A stretch of DNA of 64,000 nt, taken from positions 30,507,001 through 30,571,000 of the forward strand of contig NC_079885.1 in NCBI RefSeq assembly GCF_029227915.1. Reading direction: 5' to 3'. Position numbers and translations under genes: made by a program. The notes under the pieces are model-generated. The model was given only the letters and a program-made list of their open reading frames with translations, did no database searches and was not told where the DNA came from. Each line of letters begins with the position of its first letter. Position 1 is the stretch's first letter. Positions 48,601 through 61,300 of this stretch are shown one piece after another. The DNA is from Hydractinia symbiolongicarpus. Its lineage: Eukaryota; Cnidaria; Hydrozoa; Anthoathecata; Hydractiniidae.

Positions 48601-50600
48601 TTTTATTCAGCGTCTCATCAAAAATGAAAACACTTTTGAAAACTACAAGTCTCATGCGTTTTAGTGATGAAAAAAAAAATTAAAAAATCGTTCTGGAAAT
48701 GAGTTTACTCACAGGGTACTTTCTTTGTATACATTCGACTATACGGGCCAAGCCCGGGATTCACGGGAAATCGCGGGTTTTCGTTTGCCGGCGATTAAAC
48801 CTCTTTCATTAAGCGCCTCATCAAAAATAAAAACATTTTTGAAACCTACAAGTTTCATGCGTTTTAGTGGTGAAAAAATAATTTAAAAAATTGTTCGGGA
48901 AATGAGTTACTCCCTGGGTACTTTCTTTGTATACATTCGACTATACGGACCAAGCCCGGGATTTACGGGAAATCGGGGGTTTTCGTTTGCCGGCGATTAA
49001 ACCTCTTTCATTAAGCGTCTTATCAAAAATGAAAACATTTTTGAAAACTACAAGTCTCATGCGTTTTAGTGGTGAAAAAATAATTTAAAAAATCGTTCGG
49101 AAAATGAGTTTACTCCATGGGTACTTTCTTTGTATACTTTTGACTATACGCACCGAGTCCGGGATTTACGGGATATCGCGGGTTTTCGTTTGCCAGCGAT
49201 TAAACTTCTTTTATTCAGCGTCCCATCAAAAATGAAAACATTTTTGAAAACTACAAGTCTCATGCGTTTTAGTAGTGAAAAAATAATTTAAAAAATCGTT
49301 CGGGAAATGAGTTTACTCCCTGGGTACTTTCTTTGTATACCTTTGACTATACGGGCCGAGCCCGGGATTTAAGGGAAATCGCGGGTTTTCGTTTGCCAGC
49401 GATTAAACTTCTTTTCTTCAGCGTCCCATCAAAAATGAAAACATTTCTCAAAACTACAAACCTCATGCGTTTTAGTGGTGAAAAAATAATTTAAAAAATC
49501 GTTCGAGAAATGAGTTTACTCCTTGGGTACTTTCTTTGTATACTTTTGACTATACGCACCGAGTCCGGGATTTACGGGAAATCGCGGGTTTTCGTTTGCC
49601 AGCGATTAAACTTCTTTTATTCAGCGTCCCATCAAAAATGAAAACATTTTTGAAAACTACAAGTCTCATGCGTTTTAGTGGTGAAAAAATAATTTAAAAA
49701 ATCGTTCGGGAAATGAGTTTACTCCCTGGGTACTTTCTTTGTATACCTTTGACTATACGGGCCGAGCCCGGGATTTAAGGGAAATCGCGGGTTTTCGTTT
49801 GCCAGCAATTAAACTTCTTTTATTCAGCGTCCCATCAAAAATGAAAACATTTTTGAAAACTACAAACCTCATGCGTTTTAGTGGTGAAAAAATAATTTAA
49901 AAAATCGTTCGAGAAATGAGTTTACTCTCTGGGTACTTTTTTTGTATACTTTTGACTATACGGGCCAAGCCCGGGATTTACGGGAAATCGCGGGTTTTCG
50001 TTTGCTGGCGATTAAAATTCTTTTATTCAGCGTCCCATCAATAATGAAAACATTTTTGAAAACTACAAGTCTTATGCGTTTTAGTGGTGAAAAAATAATT
50101 TAAAAAATCGTTCGGTAAATGAGTTTACTTCCTAGGTACTTTCTTTGTATACATTCGACTATACGAGCCAAGCCCGGAATTTACGGGAAATCGCGGGTTT
50201 TCGTTTGCCGGCGATTAAACCACTTTCATTAAGCGTCTCATCAAAAATGAAATCATTTTTGAAAACTACAAATCTCATGCGTTTTAGTGGTGAAAAAATT
50301 ATTTAAAAAATCGTTCGGGAAAAGAGTTTACTCCCTGGGTACTTTTTTTGTATACTTTTGACTATATGGGCCAAGCCCGGGATTTACGGGAAATCGCGGG
50401 TTTTCGTTTGCCGGCGATTAAACCTTTTTCATTAGGCGTCTCATCAAAAATGAAAACATTTTTGAAAACTACAAATCTCATGCGTTTTAGTGGTGAAAAA
50501 ATTATTTAAAAAATCGTTCGGGAAATGAGTTTATTCCCTGGGTACTTTTTTTGTGTACTTTTGACTATACCGGCCGAGTCCGGGAGTTACGGGAAATCGC
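45620..50600 (-). repeat. Right-array HOR: 14-monomer unit of 2841 bp, duplicated
   Basis: A long series of rare markers repeats at exactly 2841 bp: CGGGATTTAA (45711/48552), GACTATACGCACC (46301/49142), TTTGTATACC (46491/49332), ATACGCACCG (46711/49552), TATACCTTTG (46901/49742) and TTACTCTCTG (47081/49922). The match starts about 45620/48461 and fades after about 47760/50600. At the second copy's start the monomer is a hybrid, ATGCGTTTTAGTGG running into TGCAGAAATAATTTGA. Confidence 0.9.
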
Positions 50601-53600
50601 GGGTTTTCGTTTGCCGGCGATTAAACCACTTTCATTAAGCGTCTCATCAAAAATGAAAACATTTCTGAAAACTACAAATCTCATGCGTTTAAGTGGTGAA
50701 AAAATAATTTAAAAAATCGTTCGGGAAATGAGTTTATTCCCTGGGTACTTTCTTTGTGTACTTTTGACTATACCGGCCGAGTCCGGGAGTTACGGAAAAT
50801 CGCTGGTTTTCGTTTGCCGGCGATTAAACCTCTTTCATTAAGCGTTTCATCAAAAATGAAAACATTTTTGAAAACTACAAATCTCATGCGTTTTAGTGGT
50901 GAAAAAATAATTTAAAAAGTCGTTCGGAAAATGAGTCTACTCCCTGGGTACTTTCTTTGTATACTTTTGACTATACGGGCCAAGCCCGGGATTTACGGGA
51001 AATCGCGGGTTTTCGTTTGCCAGCGATTAAACTTCTTTTATTCAGCGTCCCATCAAAAATGAAAACATTTTTTAAAACTACAAACCTCATGCGTTTTAGT
51101 GGTGAAAAAATAATTTAAAAAATCGTTCGAGAAATGAGTTTACTCCCTGGGTACTTTTTTTGTATACTTTTGACTATACGGGCCAAGCACGGGATTTACG
51201 GGAAATCGCGGGTTTTCGTTTGCCGGCGATTAAACCTCTTTCATTAGGCGTCTCATCAAAAATGAAAACATTTTTGAAAACTACAAATCTCATGCGTTTT
51301 AGTGGTGAAAATATAATTTAAAAAATCGTTCGGTAAATGAGCTTACTTCCTAGGTACTTTCTTTGTATACATTCGACTATACGAGCCAAGCCCGGGATTT
51401 ACGGGAAATCACGGGTTTTCGTTTGCCGGCGATTAAACTACTTTCATTAAGCGTCTCATCAAAAATGAAAACATTTCTGAAAACTACAAATCTCATGCGT
51501 TTTAGTGGTGAAAAAATTATTTAAAAAATCGTTCGGGAAATGAGTTTATTCCCTGGGTACTTTCTTTGTGTAGTTTTGACTATACCGGCCGAGTCCGGGA
51601 GTTACGGAAAATCGCTGGTTTTCGTTTGCCGGCGATTAAACCTCTTTCATTAAGCGTCTCATCAAAAATGAAAACATTTTTGAAAACTACAAGTCTCATG
51701 CGTTTTAGTGGTGAAAAAATAATTTAAAAAATCGTTCGGTAAATGAGTCTACTCCCTGGGTACTTTCTTTGTATACTTTTAACTATACGGGCCGAGTCCG
51801 GGATTTACGGGAAATTGCGGGTTTTCGTTTGCCGGCGATTAAACTTCTTTTATTCAGCGTCTCATCAAAAATGAAAACATTTTTGAAAACTACTAGTCCC
51901 ATGCGTTTTAGTGGTGAAAAAATAATTTAAAAAATCGTTCTGGAAATGAGTTTACTCACAGGGTACTTTCCTTGTATACATTCGACTATACGGGCCAAGC
52001 CCGGGATTTACAGGAAATCGCGGGTTTTCGTTTGCCGACGATTAAACCTCTTTCATTAAGCGTCTCATCAAAAATGAAAACATTTTTGAAAACTACAAGT
52101 CTCATGCGTTTTAGTGGTGAAAAAATAATTTAAAAAATCGTTCGGGAAATTAGGTTACTCCCTGGGTACTTTCTTTGTATACTTTTGACTATACACACCG
52201 AGTCCGGGATTTACGGGAAATCGCGGGTTTTCGTTTGCCAACGATTAAACTTCTTTTATTCAGCGTCCCATCAAAAATGAAAACATTTTTAAAAACCACA
52301 AGTCTCATGCGTTTTAGTGGTGAAAAAATAATTTAAAAAATCGTTCGGGAAATGAGTTTACTCCCTGGGTACTTTCTTTGTATACTTTTGACTATACGGG
52401 CCGAGTCCGGGATTTACGGGAAATCGCAGGTTTTCGTTTGCCAGTGATTAAACTTCTTTTATTTAGCGTCCCATCAAAAATAAAAACATTTTTGAAAACT
52501 ACAAGTCTCATGCGTTTTAGTGGTGAAAAAATAATTTAAAAAATCGTTCGGGAAATGAGTTTACTCCCTGGGTACTTTCTTTGTATACTTTTGACTATAA
52601 GGGCTGAGTCCGGGATTTACGGGAAATCGCGGGTTTTCGTTTGCCGGCGATTAAGCCTCTTTCATTAAGCTTCTCATTAAAAATGAAAACATTTTTGAAA
52701 ACTACAAGTCTCATTCGTTCTAGTGGTGCAGAAATAATTTGAAAAATCGTTCAGGAAATCAGTTTACTCCCTGGGTACTTTCTTTAGATACATTCAACTA
52801 TACGGGCCAAGCCCGGGATTTACGGGAAATCTCGGGTTTTCGTTTGCCGGCGATTAAACTTCTTTTATTCAGCGTCTCATCAAAAATGAAAACACTTTTG
52901 AAAACTACAAGTCTCATGCGTTTTAGTGATGAAAAAAAAATTTAAAAAATCGTTCGGGAAATGTGTTTACTCCCTGGGTACTTTCTTTGTATACTTTTGA
53001 CTATACGGGCCAAGCCCGGGATTTACGGGAAATCGCGGGTTTTCGTTTGCCGGCGATTAAACCTCTTTCATTAAGCGCCTCATCAAAAATGAAAACATTT
53101 TTGAAACCTACAAGTTTCATGCGTTTTAGTGGTGAAAAATGTATTTAAAAAATCGTTCGGGAAATGAGTTTACTCCCTGGGTACTTTCTTTGTATACCTT
53201 TGACTATACGGGCCAAGCCCGGGATTTAAGGGAAATCGCGGGTTTTCGTTTGCCAGCGATTAAACTTCTTTTATTCAGCGTCCCATCAAAAATGAAAACA
53301 TTTTTGAAAACTACAAGTCTCATGCGTTTTAGTGGTGAAAAAATAATTTAAAAAATCGTTCGGGAAATGAGTTTACTCCCTGGGTACTTTCTTTGTATAC
53401 TTTTGACTATACGGGCCAAGCCCGGGATTTACGGGAAATCGCGGGTTTTCGTTTGCCAGCGATTAAACTTCTTTTCTTCAGCGTCCCATCAAAAATGAAA
53501 ACATTTTTCAAAACTACAAACCTCATGCGTTTTAGTGGTGAAAAAATAATTTAAAAAATCGTTCGAGAAATGAGTTTACTCCCTGGGTACTTTATTTGTA

Positions 53601-55390
53601 TACTTTTGACTATACGCACCGAGTCCGGGATTTACGGGAAATCGCGGGTTTTCGTTCGCCAGCGATTAAACTTCTTTTATTCAGCGTCCCATCAAAAATG
53701 AAAACATTTTTGAAAACTACAAGTCTCATGCGTTTTAGTGGTGAAAAAATAATTTAAAAAATCGTTCGGGAAATGAGTTTACTCCCTGGGTACTTTCTTT
53801 GTATACCTTTGACTATACGGGCCGAGCCCGGGATTTACGGGAAATAGCGGGTTTTCGTTTGCCAGCGATTAAACTTCTTTTATTCAGCGTCCCATCAAAA
53901 ATGAAAACATTTTTTAAAACTAGAAACCTCATGCGTTTTAGTGGTGAAAAAATAATTTAAAAAATCGTTCGAGAAATGAGTTTACTCCCTGGGTACTTTT
54001 TTTGTATACTTTTGACTATACGGGCCAAGCCCAGGATTTACGGGAAATCGCGGGTTTTCGTTTGCCGGCGATTAAACCTCTTTCATCAGGCGTCTCATCA
54101 AAAATGAAAACATTTTTGAAAACTACAAATCTCATGCGTTTTAGTGGTGAAAAAATAACTTAAAAAATCGTTCGGTAAATGAGTTTACTTCCTAGGTACT
54201 TTCTTTGTATACGTTCGACTATACGAGCTAAGCCCGGGATTTACGGGAAATCACGGGTTTTCGTTTGCCGGCGATTAAACCACTTTCATTAAGCGTCTCA
54301 TCAAAAATGAAAACATTTCTGAAAATTACAAGTCTCATGCGTTTTAGTGGTGAAAAAAATATTTAAAAAATCGTTCGGGAAAAGAGTTTACTCCTTGGGT
54401 ACTTTTTTTGTATACTTTTGACTATATGGACCAAGCCCGGGATTTTCGGGAAATCGCGGGTTTTCGTTTGCCGGCGATTAAACCTCTTTCATTAGGCGTC
54501 TCATCAAAAATGAAAACATTTTTAAAAACTACAAATCTCATGCGTTTTAGTGGTGAAAAAATAATTTAAAAAATCGTTCGGTAAATGAGTTTACTTCCTA
54601 GGTACTTTCTTTGTATACATTCGACTATACGAGCCAAGCCCGGGATTTACGGGAAATCGCGGGTTTTCGTTTGCCGGCGATTAAACCACTTTCATTAAGC
54701 GTCTCATCAAAAATGAAAACATTTCTGAAAACTACAAGTCTCATGCGTTTTAGTGGTGAAAAAGTTATTTAAAAAATCGTTCGGGAAAAGAGTTTACTCC
54801 CTGGGTACTTTTTTTGTATACTTTTGACTATATGGGCCAAGCCTGGGGTTTACGGGAAATCGCGGGTTTTCGTTTGCCGGCGATTAAACCTCTTTCATTA
54901 GGCGTCTCATCAAAAATGAAAACATTTTTGAAAACTACAAATCTCATGCGTTTTAGTGGTGAAAAAATTATTTAAAAAATCGTTCGGGAAATGAGTTTAT
55001 TCCCTGGGTACTTTCTTTGTGTACTTTTGACTATACCGGCCGAGTCCGGGATTTACGGGAAATCGCGGGTTTTCGTTTGTCGGCGATTAAACTTCTTTTA
55101 TTCAGCGTCTCATCAAAAATGAAAACATTTTTGAAAACTACAAGTCTCATGCGTTTTAGTGGTGAAAAGATTATTTAAAAAATCGTTCTGGAAATGAGTT
55201 TACTCACAGGTTACTTTCTTTGTATACATTCGACTATACGGGACAAACCCGGGAGTTACGGGAAATCGCGGGTTTTCGTTTGCCGGCGATTAAACCTCTT
55301 TCATTAAGCGTCTCATTAAAAATGAAAACATTTTTGAAAACTAAGTCTCATGCGTTTTAGTGGTGAAAAAATAATTTAAAAAATCGTTCG
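50600..55390 (-). repeat. Right-array satellite, mixed sub-types
   Basis: Reverse monomers that combine markers of the 45.6-50.6 kb HOR and of the 55-64 kb HOR, with short local duplications (for example TTCCTAGGTAC monomers about 406 bp apart near 54.2 and 54.6 kb). No single HOR period is evident by eye. No non-satellite sequence is present. Confidence 0.75.
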
Positions 55391-58300
55391 GGAAATGTGT
55401 TTACTCCCTGGGTGCTTTCTTTGTATACTTTTGACTATACGGGCCAAGCCCGGGATTTACGGGAAATCGCGGGTTTTCGTTTGCCGGCGATTAAAATTCT
55501 TTTATTCAGCGTCCCATCAAAAATGAAAACATTTCTGAAAACTACAAGTCTTATGCGTTTTAGTGGTGAAAAAATAATTTAAAAAATTGTTCTTGAAATG
55601 AGTTTACTCACAGGGTACTTTCTTTGTATACATTCGACTATACGGGCCAAGCCCGGGATTTACGGGAAATCGCGGGTTTTCGTTTGCCGGCGATTAAACC
55701 TCTTTCATTAAGCGTCTCATCAAAAATGAAAACATTTTTGAAAACTACAAGTCTCATGCGTTTTTGTGGTGAAAAAATAATTTAAAAAATCGTTCGGGAA
55801 ATGAGTTTACTCCTTGGGTACTTTCTTTGTATACTTTTGACTATACGGGCCGAGTCCGGGATTTACGGGAAATCGCGGGTTTTCGTTTGCCGGCGATTAA
55901 ACTTCTTTTATTCAGCGTCCCATCAAAAATGAAAACATTTTTTAAAACTACAAACCTCATGCGTTTTAGTGGTGAAAAAATAATTTAAAAAATCGTTCGA
56001 GAAATGAGTTTACTCCCTGGGTACTTTTTTTGTATACTTTTGACTATACGGGCCAAGCCCGGGATTCACGGGAAATCGCGGGTTTTCGTTTGCCGGCGAT
56101 TAAACCTCTTTCATTAGGCGTCTCATCAAAAATGAAAACATTTTTGAAAACTACAAATCTCATGCGTTTTAGTGGTGAAAAAATAATTTAAAAAATCGTT
56201 CGGTAAATGAGTTTACTTCCTAGGTACTTTCTTTGTATACATTCGACTATACGAGCCAAGCCCGGGATTTACGGGAAATCGCGGGTTTTCGTTTGCCGGC
56301 GATTAAACCACTTTCATTAAGCGTCTCATCAAAAATGAAAACATTTCTGAAAACTACAAGTGTCATGCGTTTTAGTGGTGGAAAAATTATTTAAAAAATC
56401 GTTCGGGAAAAGAGTTTACTCCCTGGGTACTTTTTTTGTATACTTTTGACTATATGGGCCAAGCCCGGGATTTACGGGAAATCGCGGGTTTTCGTTTGCC
56501 GGCGATTAAACCTCTTTCATTAGGCGTCTCATCAAAAATGAAAACATTTTTAAAAACTACAAATCTCATGCGTTTTAGTGGTGAAAAAATAATTTAAAAA
56601 ATCGTTCGGTAAATGAGTTTACTTCCTAGGTACTTTCTTTGTATACATTCGACTATACGAGCCAAGCCCGGGATTTACGGGAAATCGCGGGTTTTCGTTT
56701 GCCGGCGATTCAACCACTTTCATTAAGCGTCTCATCAAAAATGAAAACATTTCTGAAAACTACAAGTCTCATGCGTTTTAGTGGTGAAAAAATTATTTAA
56801 AAAATCGTTCGGGAAAAGAGTTTACTCCCTGGGTACTTTTTTTGTATACTTTTGACTATATGGGCCAAGCCCGGGATTTATGGGAAATCGCGGGTTTTCG
56901 TTTGCCGGCGATTAAACCTCTTTCATTAGGCGTCTCATCAAAAATGAAAACATTTTTGAAAACTACAAATCTCATGCGTTTTAATGGTGAAAAAATTATT
57001 TAAAAAATCGTTCGGGAAATGAGTTTATTACCTGGGTACTTTCTTTGTGTACTTTTGACTATACCGGCCGAGTCCGGGATTTACGGGAAATCGCGGGTTT
57101 TCGTTTGCCGGCGATTAAACTTCTTTTATTCAGCGTCTCATCAAAAATGAAAACATTTTTAAAAACTACAAGTCTCATGCGTTTTAGTGGTGAAAAGATT
57201 ATATAAAAAATCGTTCTGGAAATGAGTTTACTCACAGGTTACTTTCTTTGTATACATTCGACTATACGGGACAAACCCGGGAGTTACGGGAAATCGCGGT
57301 TTTTCGTTTGCCGGCGATTAAACCTCTTTCATTAAGCGTCTCATTAAAAATGAAAACATTTTTGAAAACTACAAGTCTCATGCGTTTTAGTGGTGAAAAA
57401 ATAATTTAAAAAATCGTTCGGGAAATGTGTTTACTCCCTGGGTACTTTCTTTGTATACTTTTGACTATACGGGCCAAGCCCGGGATTTACGGGAAATCGC
57501 GGGTTTTCGTTTGCCGGCGATTAAAATTCTTTTATTCAGCGTCCCTTCAAAAATGAAAACATTTCTGAAAACTACAAGTCTTATGCGTTTTAGTGGTGAA
57601 AAAATAATTTAAAAAATTGTTCTTGAAATGAGTTTACTCACAGGGTACTTTCTTTGTATACATTCGACTATACGGGCCAAGCCCGGGATTTACGGGAAAT
57701 CGCGGGTTTTCGTTTGCCGGCGATTAAACCTCTTTCATTCAGCGTCTCATCAAAAATGAAAACATTTTTGAAAACTACAAGTCTCATGCGTTTTTGTGGT
57801 GAAAAAATAATTTAAAAAATCGTTCGGGAAATGAGTTTAATCCTTGGGTACTTTCTTTGTATACTTTTGACTATACGGGCCGAGTCCGGGATTTACGGGA
57901 AATCGCGGGTTTTCGTTTGCCGGCGATTAAACTTCTTTTATTCAGCGTCCCATCAAAAATGAAAACATTTTTTAAAACTACAAACCTCATGCGTTTTAGT
58001 GGTGAAAAAATAATTTAAAAAATCGTTCGAGAAATGAGTTTACTCCCTGGGTACTTTTTTTGTATACTTTTGACTATACGGGCCAAGCCCGGGATTTACG
58101 GGAAATCGCGGGTTTTCGTTTGCCGGCGATTAAACCTCTTTCATTAGGCGTCTCATCAAAAATGAAAACATTTTTGAAAACTACAAATCTCATGCGTTTT
58201 AGTGGTGAAAAAATAATTTAAAAAATCGTTCGGTAAATGAGTTTACTTCCTAGGTACTTTCTTTGTATACATTCGACTATACGAGCCAAGCCCGGGATTT

Positions 58301-61300
58301 ACGGGAAATCGCGGGTTTTCGTTTGCCGGCGATTAAACCACTTTCATTAAGCGTCTCATCAAAAATGAAAACATTTTTGAAAACTACAAGTGTCATGCGT
58401 TTTAGTGGTGAAAAAATTATTTAAAAAATCGTTCGGGAAAAGAGTTTACTCCCTGGGTACTTTTTTTGTATACTTTTGACTATATGGGCCAAGCCCGGGA
58501 TTTACGGGAAATCGCGGGTTTTCGTTTGCCGGCGATTAAACCTCTTTCATTAGGCGTCTCATCAAAAATGAAAACATTTTTAAAAACTACAAATCTCATG
58601 CGTTTTAGTGGTGAAAAAATAATTTAAAAAATCGTTCGGTAAATGAGTTTACTTCCTAGATACTTTCTTTGTATACATTCGACTATACGAGCCAAGCCCG
58701 GGATTTACGGGAAATCGCGGGTTTTCGTTTGCCGGCGATTAAACCACTTTCATTAAGCGTCTCATCAAAAATGAAAACATTTTTGAAAACTACAAATCTC
58801 ATGCGTTTTAGTGGTGAAAAAATTATTTAAAAAATCGTTCGGGAAATGAGTTTATTCCCTGGGTACTTTCTTTGCGTACTTTTGACTATACCGGCCGAGT
58901 CCGGGATTTACGGGAAATCGCGGGTTTTCGTTTGCCGGCGATTAAACTTCTTTTATTCAGCGTCTCATCAAAAATGAAAACATTTTTGAAAACTACAAGT
59001 CTCATGCGTTTTAGTGGTGAAAAGATTATTTAAAAAATCGTTCTGGAAATGAGTTTACTCACAGGTTACTTTCTTTGTATACATTCGACTATACGGGACA
59101 AACCCGGGAGTTACGGGAAATCGCGGGTTTTCGTTTGCCGGCGATTAAACCTCTTTCATTAAGCGTCTCATTAAAAATGAAAACATTTTTGAAAACTACA
59201 AGTCTCATGCGTTTTAGTGGTGAAATAATAATTTAAAAAATCGTTCGGGAAATGTGTTTACTCCCTGGGTACTTTCTTTGTATACTTTTGACTATACGGG
59301 CCAAGCCCGGGATTTACGGGAAATCGCGGGTTTTCGTTTGCCGGCGATTAAAATTCTTTTACTCAGCGTCTCATCAAAAATGAAAACATTTCTGAAAACT
59401 ACAAGTCTTATGCGTTTTAGTGGTGAAAAAATAATTTAAAAAATTGTTCTTGAAATGAGTTTACTCACAGGGTACTTTCTTTGTATACATTCGACTATAC
59501 GGGCCAAGCCCGGGATTTACGGGAAATCGCGGGTTTTCGTTGGCCGGCGATTAAACCTCTTTCATTAAGCGTCTCATCAAAAATGAAAACATTTTTGAAA
59601 ACTACAAGTCTCATGCGTTTTTGTGGTGAAAAAATAATTTAAAAAATCGTTCGGGAAATGAGTTTACTCCTTGGGTACTTTCTTTGTATACTTTTGACTA
59701 TACGGGCCGAGTCCGGGATTTACGGGAAATCGCGGGTTTTCGTTTGCCGGCGATTAAACCTCTTTCATTAGGCGTCTCATCAAAAATGAAAACATTTTTG
59801 AAAACTACAAATCTCATGCGTTTTAGTGGTGAAAAAATTATTTAAAAAATCGTTCGGGAAATGAGTTTATTCCCTGGGTACTTTCTTTGCGTACTTTTGA
59901 CTATACCGGCCGAGTCCGGGATTTACGGGAAATCGCGGGTTTTCGTTTGCCGGCGATTAAACTTCTTTTATTCAGCGTCTCATCAAAAATGAAAACATTT
60001 TTGAAAACTACAAGTCTCATGCGTTTTAGTGGTCAAAAGATTATTTAAAAAATCGTTCTGGAAATGAGTTTACTCACAGGTTACTTTCTTTGTATACATT
60101 CGACTATACGGGACAAACCCGGGAGTTACGGGAAATCGCGGGTTTTCGTTTGCCGGCGATTAAACCTCTTTCATTAAGCGTCTCATTAAAAATGAAAACA
60201 TTTTTGAAAACTACAAGTCTCATGCGTTTTAGTGGTGAAAAAATAATTTAAAAAATCGTTCGGGAAATGAGTTTACTCCTTGGGTACTTTCTTTGTATAC
60301 TTTTGACTATACGGGCCGAGTCCGGGATTTACGGGAAATCGCGGGTTTTCGTTTGCCGGCGATTAAACCTCTTTCATTAGGCGTCTCATCAAAAATGAAA
60401 ACATTTTTGAAAACTACAAATCTCATGCGTTTTAGTGGTGAAAAAATTATTTAAAAAATCGTTCGGGAAATGAGTTTATTCCCTGGGTACTTTCTTTGCG
60501 TACTTTTGACTATACCGGCCGAGTCCGGGATTTACGGGAAATCGCGGGTTTTCGTTTGCCGGCGATTAAACTTCTTTTATTCAGCGTCTTATCAAAAATG
60601 AAAACATTTTTGAAAACTACAAGTCTCATGCGTTTTAGTGGTGAAAAGATTATTTAAAAAATCGTTCTGGAAATGAGTTTACTCACAGGTTACTTTCTTT
60701 GTATACATTCGACTATACGGGACAAACCCGGGAGTTACGGGAAATCGCGGGTTTTCGTTTGCCGGCGATTAAACCTCTTTCATTAAGCGTCTCATTAAAA
60801 ATGAAAACATTTTTGAAAACTACAAGTCTCATGCGTTTTAGTGGTGAAAAAATAATTTAAAAAATCGTTCGGGAAATGTGTTTACTCCCTGGGTACTTTC
60901 TTTGTTTACTTTTGACTATACGGGCCAAGCCCGGGATTTACGGGAAATCGCGGGTTTTCGTTTGCCGGCGATTAAAATTCTTTTATTCAGCGTCCCATCA
61001 AAAATGAAAACATTTCTGAAAACTACAAGTCTCATGCATTTTAGTGGTGAAAAAATAATTTAAAAAATTGTTCTTGAAATGAGTTTACTCACAGGGTACT
61101 TTCTTTGTATACATTCGACTATACGGGCCAAGCCTGGGATTTACGGGAAATCGCGGGTTTTCGTTTGCCGGCGATTAAACCTCTTTCATTAAGCGTCTCA
61201 TCAAAAATGAAAACATTTTTAAAAACTACAAGTCTCATGCGTTTTTGTGGTGAAAAAATAATTTAAAAAATCGTTCGGGAAATGAGTTTACTCCTTGGGT

